DNA from: Croceifilum oryzae
GTDB taxonomy: Bacteria > Bacillota > Bacilli > Thermoactinomycetales > Thermoactinomycetaceae
DNA length: 64,000 bases
Reading direction: 5' to 3'
Assembly: GCF_030814315.1 (NCBI RefSeq)
Contig: NZ_JAUSUV010000002.1
Span: 124,001-188,000 of the forward strand
A model generated the notes under the pieces. It searched no databases. It had not been told where the DNA came from and saw only the letters and a list, made by a program, of their open reading frames with translations. This document shows positions 18,201 to 25,798 of this stretch, piece after piece. Each line of letters starts with the position of its first letter. Within the stretch, counting starts at the first letter, position 1. Made by a program: the position numbers and the translations under genes.

Positions 18201-18321
18201 TCATTTCATTACGAGTAATTTGGGCGAGTGATTTAATATATTTTTCCTCAAGATCTAGAAACCCACTTTCGTCAATATTTCCTTTCCAGTATTGAGTTAA
18301 TTCCTTTGTGATGATAAACAC
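15250..18321 (-). CDS. Large SF1 (Upf1-like) helicase with C-terminal GNVSGSIV motif, candidate immune sensor
   Basis: This is a 1023-aa protein. Residues 1-245 form an N-terminal domain I do not recognise. A split Upf1-type helicase core follows: Walker A GPPGTGKTT (276-284), a long helical/coiled-coil insertion (about 415-600), motif II DEAS (688-691), motif III GDTNQLPP (712-719), HFRCHP (about 778), motif V SLQGAE (894-899) and motif VI NVAISRAK (926-933). The last ~24 residues (ITGNVSGSIVGGTV) mirror the N-terminus of the downstream small protein. It starts the two-gene unit, on the opposite strand to the island, just outside its right repeat. RNA/DNA helicase activity is well supported; a defence role is inferred from the motif pairing and location. 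Confidence 0.85.
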   Translation of the reverse strand: MFIITKELTQYWKGNIDESGFLDLEEKYIKSLAQITRNEMIKGKINDPSVHKKITENADAKDVFICPALYTTKSRKSNEKPKYHIWLIIPAEITYDGFIRAKDKPPFIPRKYLRPSQQKCTISDMDIVNQYWSDHPFQNEQSKSWESAFKESEHFFEHVLDSPISSFHLLQYKKEEEKVLILDGTNLTNSGSLYNIKTFYEKMLDKSFYKNALKPLAQQYIQINESTENKRLTDSITYSVKHLGQMSTEHGLTVSQREALHHFLALQNGELLSIEGPPGTGKTTLLQSVIASLWVNSAYQKQAIPSTILASGSTNLSITNILDMFQRISIPSDLPSHPLFDQMEQLTERWIPNVSSLGTFCAAESKRDYNYQLLLRNKMQFEFVNGPNLIHLNQSEIDKWEQHFLTRTSLYFNRKITYIDSAKATLHDSLRQVVKVIEENLQEKIDYQLLLTQRDKLFAEYHVTSFDEAIQPLSQHVNSYKQQVQTVETARRELYHRISNRNPLVVWCSKLPILGKYITKGWIEENQYLLQKQLPDITFHSFEEARLKAELERLEQDYQSQLRLSDEKLASVQTLQQQWDQNETTRTNNRKRWADLSIPDELADAEEFFDKTYRVLAFLLATHYWESRFIETAKQRVQSKQSFGTLRQFYTEVAMLTPCLISTLHSAPKFFNDKYQYLHEFADLLIIDEASQVLPELAFPVFALAKKALVVGDTNQLPPISNVTADQDNISLQESGLLKITPHVDHLHVCSKSNVMKLANRLTRYLNDQEKPFMLQEHFRCHPKIAQSFNHVYYNNKLHVKTREKDEYRLLPMAFLHVEGHEEPSGSSRINHIEAATIALWVDHFFKQHKLSTSTKQQTLAILTPFSAQANLITSYLKELTFNVNCIKVGTVHSLQGAEYEVVLFSPTYSTSNSEHFFDRQQYVLNVAISRAKQSFLIFGNKNHFGIHSETPSSKLLPFFEDGTEKIWCPDDIEVMMLTEQRSQKLKQYIREGKVEYTKIEITGNVSGSIVGGTVKDSIIHNK

Positions 18322-18547
18322 CTCATTTTAGGTTTTTTAATTTTTATGTAATAAATGCTGTCTTCATCTTTTTCTAATTTTATTCTATTATTACAAATTT
18401 TAATAGAGGGAAAATTTTTACATTGTACTTTTCGCTCAAGAGAAATGCAAGTTTAATACTGTTTTTTAAGTCTGTATTCTATCTAAAACCCACTAGGAAT
18501 AATCATATTGTTATATAACTCTCTCTAGCATGACAGGAGGAACTCAT

Positions 18548-19519
18548 ATGAAAGCCATGATATGTACAAAGTACGGTCCACCGGATGTTCTTCAACTAGA
18601 AGAAGTAGACAAGCCAACACCGAAGGAGAACGAGGTACTAGTAAAGGTTCGTGCAGCTTCTGTAAATGCGGGGGATTGGCATCTTTTAAGGGCGAAGCCT
18701 TTTATCATCCGCTTGGGGATTGGACTAATAAAGCCCAAATATAAGATACTGGGGATGGATATTGCAGGAACGGTTGAGAGTGTGGGGAGTCAGGTAAAGG
18801 GTTTAAAGCTTGGTGATGAGGTATTTGGAGATTTATCACGCTGTGGTTTTGGAGCGTTTGCGGAGTATGTGTGTGTTCCTGAGAGTAAACTTGCAATAAA
18901 ACCAGCTAGTATATCGTTTGAAGAAGCGGCAGCGGTTCCTACGGCGGGGGTTACAGCTCTACAGGGTCTCCGTGATAAAGGAAAGATTAAAGCTGGACAG
19001 AAGGTTTTAATTAATGGTGCTTCTGGAGGTGTGGGAACGTTTGCTGTGCAAATCGCGAAACGGTTTGGAGCAGAGGTAACGGCTGTATGTAGTACTCGAA
19101 ATGTAGAATTGGTGAGCTCTTTGGGTGCAGACCATGTAATTGATTATACATGCGATGACTTTACAAAAATGGGACAATGTTACGATTTGATTCTGGCTGT
19201 AAATGGGTATCATCCGATTTCAGCTTATAAGAGAGTTCTCAATCCACATGGCGTATACGTTATGATCGGAGGAACGGAGGTCCAGATGTTTCAGGCTATG
19301 TTAGCAGGTCCATTTATATCAATGTCTGGGAAGCAGATGGGAAATTTGCTAGTGAAGCCTAATAAAAAAGACTTGATGGAAATGAGCTATTATTTGGAGG
19401 CAGGAGAAGTTGTACCTGTGATCGATCGGAGCTATCCGCTAAGCAGGCTTCCAGAAGCGATTGCATATTTGGAAGAAGGACATGCTCAAGGAAAAGTGAT
19501 TATTACGATGGATGAGTGA
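18548..19519 (+). CDS. Zinc-independent MDR family NAD(P)H oxidoreductase (quinone reductase-like)
   Basis: This encodes a 323-aa medium-chain dehydrogenase/reductase. The N-terminal GroES-like fold lacks the structural and catalytic zinc Cys sets. The Rossmann fold carries NGASGGVGTFAVQIAKRFGAEV for NADP(H) binding. Relatives are quinone oxidoreductases and enoyl reductases (e.g. YhfP-type); the substrate is unknown. The start is the ATG 6 nt after AGGAGGA; an earlier in-frame ATG (18530) overlaps the ribosome site. It is monocistronic, ending near a strong terminator shared with the convergent transporter. Confidence 0.88.
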   Translation: MKAMICTKYGPPDVLQLEEVDKPTPKENEVLVKVRAASVNAGDWHLLRAKPFIIRLGIGLIKPKYKILGMDIAGTVESVGSQVKGLKLGDEVFGDLSRCGFGAFAEYVCVPESKLAIKPASISFEEAAAVPTAGVTALQGLRDKGKIKAGQKVLINGASGGVGTFAVQIAKRFGAEVTAVCSTRNVELVSSLGADHVIDYTCDDFTKMGQCYDLILAVNGYHPISAYKRVLNPHGVYVMIGGTEVQMFQAMLAGPFISMSGKQMGNLLVKPNKKDLMEMSYYLEAGEVVPVIDRSYPLSRLPEAIAYLEEGHAQGKVIITMDE

Positions 19520-19550
19520 TAGGTGTATTGCTCATTAATATAAATCAACA

Positions 19551-19590
19551 AAGACGCCGTTTACCCGACTGGGTAAACGGCGTCTTATTT
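19551..19590. terminator. Bidirectional 16-bp stem terminator
   Basis: AAGACGCCGTTTACCC pairs perfectly with GGGTAAACGGCGTCTT around GACT, followed by a T-rich tract, between convergent genes. Confidence 0.88.
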
Positions 19591-19610
19591 TGTAGAGAAG
19601 AAAATATCAA

Positions 19611-20882
19611 TTACTTCGAAGGAATAATATTTAATTCTTTTAAGTACGCTGTTTCTTTATCTTTATCATATTCTTTTTCCCACTTCGACATCACAATGGC
19701 GGCTAGGGAGTTACCGAATACGTTTACAACCGTTCTGGCCATATCCATGATTCTGTCTACCCCTGCGATGAAAGCTAGTCCTTCAGCTGGGATTCCGACT
19801 GCACCCAGAGTAGCTAGCAATACAACGAAGGATACACCTGGTACTCCAGCGATTCCTTTCGAAGTTACCATGAGTGTGAGAAGAAGTGTAATTTGAGCAC
19901 TAATCGGCATATGAATTCCGTACAATTGAGCGATAAATAGTGCCGCGATGGCTTGATAAAGAGTAGAGCCATCTAGGTTGAATGAGTAACCGGTTGGAAT
20001 GACAAAGGATGTAATTGCCTTTGAGCATCCTAGCTTCTGCATCTTCTCAATTAGCTTTGGTAAAACGGTTTCAGAACTTGCCGTAGAATAAGCAAGTAAG
20101 ATTTCGTCTTTTAAGACACGGAAGAGATGGAAAATGTTAATTCCTACGATACGTGCCATGATTCCAAGTACAATGACAATGAAGAAGATCATTGCGACAT
20201 ATACCAAGATAATGAGCTTACTAAGTGGAATGAGGGACTGAATCCCAAATTTAGAAACGGTTACACCAATCAGTGCAAATACACCCAGCGGAGCAAACTT
20301 CATAATCTGATTAGTCATGGAGAACATAGCTTCCGAGACACCGTGGAAGAAGGTTAGAACTGGCTTTCCTTTCTCTCCAATCGCGGCAACACCAAGTCCA
20401 AACATAACAGAGAAGAAGATAATAGCGAGCATATCACCTTTTGCTAAGGATTCGAACAGGTTACTTGGAACGATATTAACAAATGTATCTGCAAACCCGT
20501 GACTTCCTACTTGATGGGTTGTATCTACATATTTTTGAATATCTGTTTTTTGGAGAACGTCCATTTTAATGCCTGCACCAGGTTGGAAGATATTTGCAAA
20601 CAACAACCCAAGTACGAGAGCGATAGTGGTGATGATCTCAAAATAGAGAATGGTTTTACCACCTAGTTTTCCAAGCTTTTTCGTATCGCCAACACCAGCG
20701 ACACCTACTACGATACTTGAAATGACAATTGGAATTACGATCATTTTAATCAATCGAATAAAGACGTCACCAAGCGGCTTTAGATAGGTCTCGATCGCAG
20801 GGTTCCCATAGAAAATGGCACCTACTGCTATACCTACAACCAGCCCAAATAAAATTTGCCAAGCTAGGCCAAATTTTTTCAT
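19611..20882 (-). CDS. Dicarboxylate/amino acid:cation symporter (glutamate/aspartate, GltP/GltT-like)
   Basis: This encodes a 423-aa DAACS-family membrane transporter that takes up glutamate/aspartate (or C4-dicarboxylates) with H+ or Na+. It has eight transmembrane helices plus re-entrant loops HP1 (STASSETVLPKL) and HP2 (GIAGVPGVSF). The substrate/cation motif GYSFNLDGSTLY stands for NMDGT, and DRIMDMARTVVNVFGN carries the substrate-binding Asp and Arg in TM8. The Arg in TM8 favours acidic amino acids. The ATG at 20882 is preferred over a GTG at 20891, which lies inside the GAGGTG ribosome site. Confidence 0.92.
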   Translation of the reverse strand: MKKFGLAWQILFGLVVGIAVGAIFYGNPAIETYLKPLGDVFIRLIKMIVIPIVISSIVVGVAGVGDTKKLGKLGGKTILYFEIITTIALVLGLLFANIFQPGAGIKMDVLQKTDIQKYVDTTHQVGSHGFADTFVNIVPSNLFESLAKGDMLAIIFFSVMFGLGVAAIGEKGKPVLTFFHGVSEAMFSMTNQIMKFAPLGVFALIGVTVSKFGIQSLIPLSKLIILVYVAMIFFIVIVLGIMARIVGINIFHLFRVLKDEILLAYSTASSETVLPKLIEKMQKLGCSKAITSFVIPTGYSFNLDGSTLYQAIAALFIAQLYGIHMPISAQITLLLTLMVTSKGIAGVPGVSFVVLLATLGAVGIPAEGLAFIAGVDRIMDMARTVVNVFGNSLAAIVMSKWEKEYDKDKETAYLKELNIIPSK

Positions 20883-20891
20883 ATTTATCAC

Positions 20892-21233
20892 CTCAATAGT
20901 TATTTAGTAAAGAAAAGAGTACATCCTATGGAAATTTATTTAATTATGGGCGAGTTGCACTAAATAATCATATTAAACTTTACATGTATATTCAATGTTT
21001 TTATTTGAGAACATGCGAGAAAACATTTTATATTTATATTATCGATGATTGATATACTATATTGTGAATAAATATTAGTTTATGGATCGATTTTTTCATC
21101 TGGGGTTTACTTATCTAACTTCATTAAATATATAGAAATTAATTATAATTATAAAATCAGTTTTTTATTTAGGTTTTTAGAACAGAGGAGGGAACGCCCT
21201 GTTATGGACAGCTCCCTTTCTAATAGAATCAAT
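20892..21233. other. AT-rich intergenic region upstream of the glutamate symporter
   Basis: About 340 bp of AT-rich sequence holds the symporter promoter region and the 3' side of sspH. I see no riboswitch or gene. Confidence 0.4.
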
Positions 21234-21419
21234 CTAATGATTACGTTCGTTTAGATCAGAAAGTTTAACTTGTTGTTTGTGTTGATGTTCTCCTTGTAAA
21301 TGAACGGTAGCGGTAACGCCATCCTCATTTACCTGATCAATCCAGATCGAATTGCCATTGTAGTTCACATGTATGGTCTCAGAAGATGCGATAATTTCCT
21401 TTGCTCTTTGTATATCCAA
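21234..21419 (-). CDS. sspH: Small acid-soluble spore protein, H type
   Basis: This encodes a 61-aa SspH-family protein starting MDIQRAKEIIASSETIHVNYNGNSIWI (shown to residue 27, family-typical RAKEI...V.YNG.P/S.WI). The start is a TTG, 7 nt after GGGAGG; a longer frame from 21467 lacks a ribosome site and adds residues absent from the family. SspH is made in the forespore and found in the spore core. It identifies the host as an endospore former. Transcription is probably forespore-specific (sigma-G), though no promoter was assigned. Confidence 0.85.
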   Translation of the reverse strand: MDIQRAKEIIASSETIHVNYNGNSIWIDQVNEDGVTATVHLQGEHQHKQQVKLSDLNERNH

Positions 21420-21589
21420 TATATGTTGCCTCCCTTTAAATGGTATTTGTAGTATGTTCTTATCCATTTATTTACATGCGGGTTTAAAGTAAATAAAAAT
21501 GGACGAGTCAAAAACAACAACATTTACTAATATAAGCAATATAATGAATTTTAAAATTAATAAGATTAATTAGTTAGGGGGAAGGTATT

Positions 21590-22801
21590 ATGAGGAAGAA
21601 GTGGATGTGTTGGTTCATAGGGCTTGCGTTATTGTTAGTTTTAATGCCGACTGTGGGCGTTCCTGTTTGGGAGAATGTCACGACGTCTAAAATAAGTGAG
21701 GACGATCTCTCGAAATTGACAGAGGCGGTTACGAAAGAGATGACTCAGCAAAAAAAGGCTTCTGTCTCGGTCGCGGATGTGAAGAGTCGTATGCAGGTAA
21801 ATGTGCAGAGAAAGGATCCAGATAAGAAGTGGGTTTTTGGTACAGCAGTGATTCAGGCACCAAAGGAAAAAGATGCGTATCCAGAAGGCTGGCTCTATGT
21901 TGCGAAGATGGAAGGGGAGGAATGGCAGGTAGCTCTAGAGGGGAGTGAATCATTCCAAAATTGGATGCAGGATGCCCCTAGTACGATCGTGAACAGCAAT
22001 GAGAAGAAGGTGTTTGCGAATCGTAGTAGCGATGTAAAGGTTATGGCAGATCAAGATCAATTGAGGTTGCCTTTTGCTGTTGGAGCTACTTGGACGTTAA
22101 CGGGTGGACCGCATGGGTATAGTGGACAAAATACACCTTATAGCTCCCTTGATTTAGCTGGGGGGAATCAACAAGTTTTAGCAGCTGGTTCAGGTAATGC
22201 CTATGCCATGTGTGGGAATGGACTTGGTTGGATTCGAATTATTCATGCGAACGGTTTTGCTACTGATTACTATCATTTGTGGAGCAATATCCAGCCGAAT
22301 GGGGCTTGGGTGGATGCGGGTACATTCCTCGGGTATACGGGCACTGATGTATCGTGTGGGGGATATGCTTCAGGAAGACATGTACACTTTGCACTCCGCT
22401 ACAATAATGCGTATGTATCGATCAATGGTAGAGAGATGGGTGGCTGGGTATTCTGGGCGGGTAGCAATGCCTATGAAGGGTATGCGATGCATGGAAGTAC
22501 AGTTCGTTACCCAGGTCAAGGATTGTATAACTACGGAGCACTTGCCCCCAATCAAGGGATTGTGGATGTCATGGGGAGTGGTACGTTGAATGTGAGATCT
22601 GGACCGGGTAGTAACTATCCGATAGTGGGAACGAAGAATGATGGAGAGATTGTCACCATCGCATGCACAGCCACAGGTACAACTTATACAGGGAGATCGA
22701 AGACCACGAATATATGGGATCGAATAGGCAACGGACAGTGGGTTAGCGATGCCTATGTATGGACAGGATCTACGAGCGCAGTTGCTCCTACATGTAACTA
22801 G
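21590..22801 (+). CDS. Secreted M23 endopeptidase with C-terminal SH3 domain
   Basis: This encodes a 403-aa exported protein. A signal peptide spans residues 1-25. An N-terminal region of about 140 residues has no named domain. The M23/LytM domain (about 165-285) has the zinc ligands in GPHGYSGQ...SSLDLAGG (His and Asp) and GRHVHFAL (HxH). An SH3_3 domain (about 320-395, GTLNVRSGPGSNYPIV) ends in a WDRIGNGQWVSDAYV strand. It should cleave peptide cross-bridges in peptidoglycan or act on foreign cell walls; the SH3 part would bind the wall. The architecture is also common in actinomycete lytic enzymes. The ribosome site is AGGGGGAAGG. Confidence 0.9.
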   Translation: MRKKWMCWFIGLALLLVLMPTVGVPVWENVTTSKISEDDLSKLTEAVTKEMTQQKKASVSVADVKSRMQVNVQRKDPDKKWVFGTAVIQAPKEKDAYPEGWLYVAKMEGEEWQVALEGSESFQNWMQDAPSTIVNSNEKKVFANRSSDVKVMADQDQLRLPFAVGATWTLTGGPHGYSGQNTPYSSLDLAGGNQQVLAAGSGNAYAMCGNGLGWIRIIHANGFATDYYHLWSNIQPNGAWVDAGTFLGYTGTDVSCGGYASGRHVHFALRYNNAYVSINGREMGGWVFWAGSNAYEGYAMHGSTVRYPGQGLYNYGALAPNQGIVDVMGSGTLNVRSGPGSNYPIVGTKNDGEIVTIACTATGTTYTGRSKTTNIWDRIGNGQWVSDAYVWTGSTSAVAPTCN

Positions 22802-23535
22802 TGACTCTGTAGGAATAGTGTTGTGAGTAAAGGAAGATGGTCTGAAGCAAAGGTATTGCTTTGGACCACTTCTGCACTTTGAACAGAGAGATCACGACTG
22901 ACAAAGATGTAATCTAATTGGGTTCTAGGGCGTGATGAAGGAAAGGTTGCATATCGCATAGTCGGATCGTTTGCTTGACAGACATCTGTAAAGTGATATG
23001 CAATCTTTTTCCATGGTTTTGACTTCGGTCTCATGTTCCAATCTCCCATCATGATAGTGGGCGATGAGTGGTCCGAACAATGATGGAGAATGTAGTTAAC
23101 TTGCTTGCGATGAATCCATGGATTTAGGCTAAGATGAGAGTTGTACACATGTAACGTTTGGGTGGGAAGCTGGATATGAGATTCTAGTAGGGACCGATCT
23201 TCCATCAGGATAGAGGGAAATTGGAATACATGATTTCGCTCGAAAGTGATGGGATAACGTGATAAGATCGCATTTCCATATCGTTTACGCTCTACTCTTT
23301 TTTTGGCTGGTGAGGAAATAGCATGTCCAAAAGCATGGTTCATGCCGAGTGCCTCTGCCAGCCATCCTATTTGATCCACATAATGACTTCTTTTTGAAAA
23401 ATAGCAATCTACCTCATTTAAACCAACTACATCGCACTGATGAGCCGCGATGATTTCGACGATTCGTTGTAAATCAACTCTGCGATCGGTTCCTTTCCCA
23501 TGATGGATATTAAAAGTCATCACACGTAACTTCAA
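22798..23535 (-). CDS. Endonuclease/exonuclease/phosphatase (EEP) family protein
   Basis: This encodes a 245-aa cytosolic EEP-fold hydrolase. Catalytic motifs are all present: TFNIHH (Asn), GLNEVD (Glu, metal), YNSHLS (His), MGDWNMRP (Asp/Asn), TQLDYIFVS and the final SDHLPL (Asp-His). The family includes sphingomyelinases, nucleases and inositol phosphatases, and the substrate cannot be chosen. Its stop codon overlaps the stop of the convergent M23 gene by 4 nt, so no terminator separates them. Confidence 0.88.
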   Translation of the reverse strand: MKLRVMTFNIHHGKGTDRRVDLQRIVEIIAAHQCDVVGLNEVDCYFSKRSHYVDQIGWLAEALGMNHAFGHAISSPAKKRVERKRYGNAILSRYPITFERNHVFQFPSILMEDRSLLESHIQLPTQTLHVYNSHLSLNPWIHRKQVNYILHHCSDHSSPTIMMGDWNMRPKSKPWKKIAYHFTDVCQANDPTMRYATFPSSRPRTQLDYIFVSRDLSVQSAEVVQSNTFASDHLPLLTTLFLQSH

Positions 23536-23780
23536 ATGGCTATCGCCTCTCTAGAGTGTCAGAACTGGAATATGTAGACAGCTCTTGTGTTTATTATGGT
23601 TACCTATATACAAAATCAACCGAAATTCAAAAAAAAATTGTCGAAAATAAGAATGTTATTGTGATAATATATAGAACAATAGATATGGTTTTAATATTGG
23701 TCATATACATATTTTTATCTATTATCTCTATATTTACTTTTTTTGGCTTGGTGTTTTTATGAATAAAACGAGGTGATCCA

Positions 23781-24776
23781 GTGACCCAGACAGTATTAGA
23801 GATTGCCGAACTACAATTACATTTTTTTACCGACAAAGGGGTCGTAAAAGCGGTTGACGGTGTAAGCCTTGAAGTAGGGAGAGGAGAAGTAGTCGGATTG
23901 GTTGGAGAGTCTGGATGTGGGAAAAGTGTTACATCCTTGGCAATCATGGGCTTGATTCCTCAGCCACCAGGGAAAGTTGTGGCCGGATCGATCCAGTTTG
24001 AGGGAGTGGATCTCACCAAGATTTCTCAGAAAGAGCTTCGTAAGATCCGTGGAGATCAGGTAGCGATGATTTTTCAGGAACCAATGACTTCTTTAAATCC
24101 ACTCTTTACAATTGGAAATCAGTTAATAGAAGTAGTACGCATCCATCGAAAAGTGAATAAGTCAGAAGCGCGCAAGCAGGCTCTAGAGATGTTGCGACAA
24201 GTAGGGATTAGTCGGGAAGGAATTTTGGATGACTATCCCCATCAACTATCTGGAGGAATGCGCCAGCGGGTGATGATTGCGATGGCGATGATGTTAAATC
24301 CGAAGCTACTGATTGCGGATGAGCCGACGACTGCTTTAGATGTTACCATTCAAGCGCAAATCCTTGATTTGATGAAGAACTTAAACAAAGAGTTTGGTAC
24401 GTCTATTCTGTTCATCACACATGATTTAGGAGTGGTCGCAGAGATGTGCGATCGAATTGTAGTGATGTATGCGGGGCAAATCGTGGAACAGACAGATCGT
24501 TTTCGATTGTTTCGTAATCCCAAACATCCATATACACAGGGTTTGATGAATTCGATTCCGAAGTTAGAGGATAAGAGGGAGCGTCTCTACTCCATTCCAG
24601 GTCAGGTACCCAATCCACATCAGATGCCGAGTGGATGTCGATTTGCTCCGCGTTGTGAGTATGTGATGGATATTTGCCGTGTGAGCTCTCCTGAGCTACT
24701 TGCTGTGGAAGAAGGTCATCTAAGTCGTTGCTTTTTGCATCAGGAGGTGAAGGAAGTTGCTACTACAAGTACATAA
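23781..24776 (+). CDS. dppD: Peptide ABC transporter ATP-binding protein (DppD/OppD-like)
   Basis: This is the 331-aa first ATPase of a peptide/nickel ABC importer. It has Walker [10 protein letters not shown]-loop [12 protein letters not shown], signature LSGGMRQR, Walker [13 protein letters not shown] and the switch His in FITHDLG. The C-terminal oligopeptide-transporter extension contains the Cys cluster ([17 protein letters not shown]). It starts with GTG after GAGGTGA. It overlaps the next gene by 20 nt, indicating tight translational coupling. It is the first gene of the D-F-A-B-C operon. Confidence 0.93.
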   Translation: MTQTVLEIAELQLHFFTDKGVVKAVDGVSLEVGRGEVVGLVGESGCGKSVTSLAIMGLIPQPPGKVVAGSIQFEGVDLTKISQKELRKIRGDQVAMIFQEPMTSLNPLFTIGNQLIEVVRIHRKVNKSEARKQALEMLRQVGISREGILDDYPHQLSGGMRQRVMIAMAMMLNPKLLIADEPTTALDVTIQAQILDLMKNLNKEFGTSILFITHDLGVVAEMCDRIVVMYAGQIVEQTDRFRLFRNPKHPYTQGLMNSIPKLEDKRERLYSIPGQVPNPHQMPSGCRFAPRCEYVMDICRVSSPELLAVEEGHLSRCFLHQEVKEVATTST

Positions 24777-25710
24777 TCTGCGAAAGACGTTTCCCATTCG
24801 GGGAGGATTATTGGGTAAACAAACGGGTGAGATTACGGCAGTTGATGATGTTAGTTTTTATGTCAAAAAAGGTGAGACGCTAGGTTTGGTTGGAGAGAGT
24901 GGTTGCGGAAAGTCGACAACAGGACGAGCGATTTTACGCCTTCATGAGCCAACCTCGGGACAGATTGAGTTTGAGGGAAAATCATTGCTCGCTTTGAATG
25001 AGGAAGAAATGCGGAAGGCACGCCGTGATTTGCAGATGGTGTTCCAAGATCCATTTGCTTCTTTAAATCCACGACAAAAGGTAATCGATATCCTAGAAGA
25101 GCCACTCATTGTTCATGGGATGGGAAATAGCAAGGAGCGGAAGGAGCAAGTTCATGAGCTTCTACATCTAGTGGGATTGAATCAATCTCATGCGATGCGC
25201 TATCCGCACCAATTTAGCGGAGGACAACGGCAGAGAATCGGGATTGCGCGAGCATTGTCCACAAAGCCGAAGCTGATTGTTGCGGATGAGCCTGTATCTG
25301 CTCTAGATGTGTCGATTCAATCGCAAGTGCTAAATTTAATGGCTGATTTGCAAGAAAAATTTGAACTGACATACTTATTTATCGCCCACGATTTGAGTGT
25401 GGTAAAGCATATTAGTGATCGGGTAGGCGTTATGTATCTAGGTCGCTTGGTGGAGTTGGCAGATCGGGACGAACTATATGAGAAGCCGCTTCATCCGTAT
25501 ACGCAAGCACTGCTTTCTGCAGTTCCTGTACCAGATCCGGATGCCCAGAAACAAAGAATTATTTTATCTGGAGATGTACCAAGCCCGGCGAATCCACCTA
25601 AAGGGTGTGCTTTTCATCCACGTTGTCCACATGTGATGGATATTTGTCGGGAAGTTCGCCCGGAGTTCACTGATCAGGGTGGAGGGCATTTTTCAGCATG
25701 CCATTTATAG
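24757..25710 (+). CDS. dppF: Peptide ABC transporter ATP-binding protein (DppF/OppF-like)
   Basis: This is the 317-aa second ATPase, with Walker [20 protein letters not shown], signature FSGGQRQR, Walker [13 protein letters not shown] and the same C-terminal Cys-containing extension ([16 protein letters not shown]). The start is a TTG following AGGAGGTGAAGG inside the 3' end of the preceding gene. The heterodimeric ATPases energise import through the DppB/DppC permeases encoded downstream. Confidence 0.92.
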   Translation: MLLQVHNLRKTFPIRGGLLGKQTGEITAVDDVSFYVKKGETLGLVGESGCGKSTTGRAILRLHEPTSGQIEFEGKSLLALNEEEMRKARRDLQMVFQDPFASLNPRQKVIDILEEPLIVHGMGNSKERKEQVHELLHLVGLNQSHAMRYPHQFSGGQRQRIGIARALSTKPKLIVADEPVSALDVSIQSQVLNLMADLQEKFELTYLFIAHDLSVVKHISDRVGVMYLGRLVELADRDELYEKPLHPYTQALLSAVPVPDPDAQKQRIILSGDVPSPANPPKGCAFHPRCPHVMDICREVRPEFTDQGGGHFSACHL

Positions 25711-25798
25711 ATACATAGGAGTTTGCATTTCATCAAGGAGGTGACGGTCCTAGATTTGGAATGATGCTCTATCTTCACTATCCTAAGGAGGTTTATGA

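Noticed and set aside
23556-23762. 68-aa hydrophobic frame before the peptide transporter
   Set aside because: No ribosome site, very AT-rich sequence, no recognisable pattern; probably chance in the promoter region.
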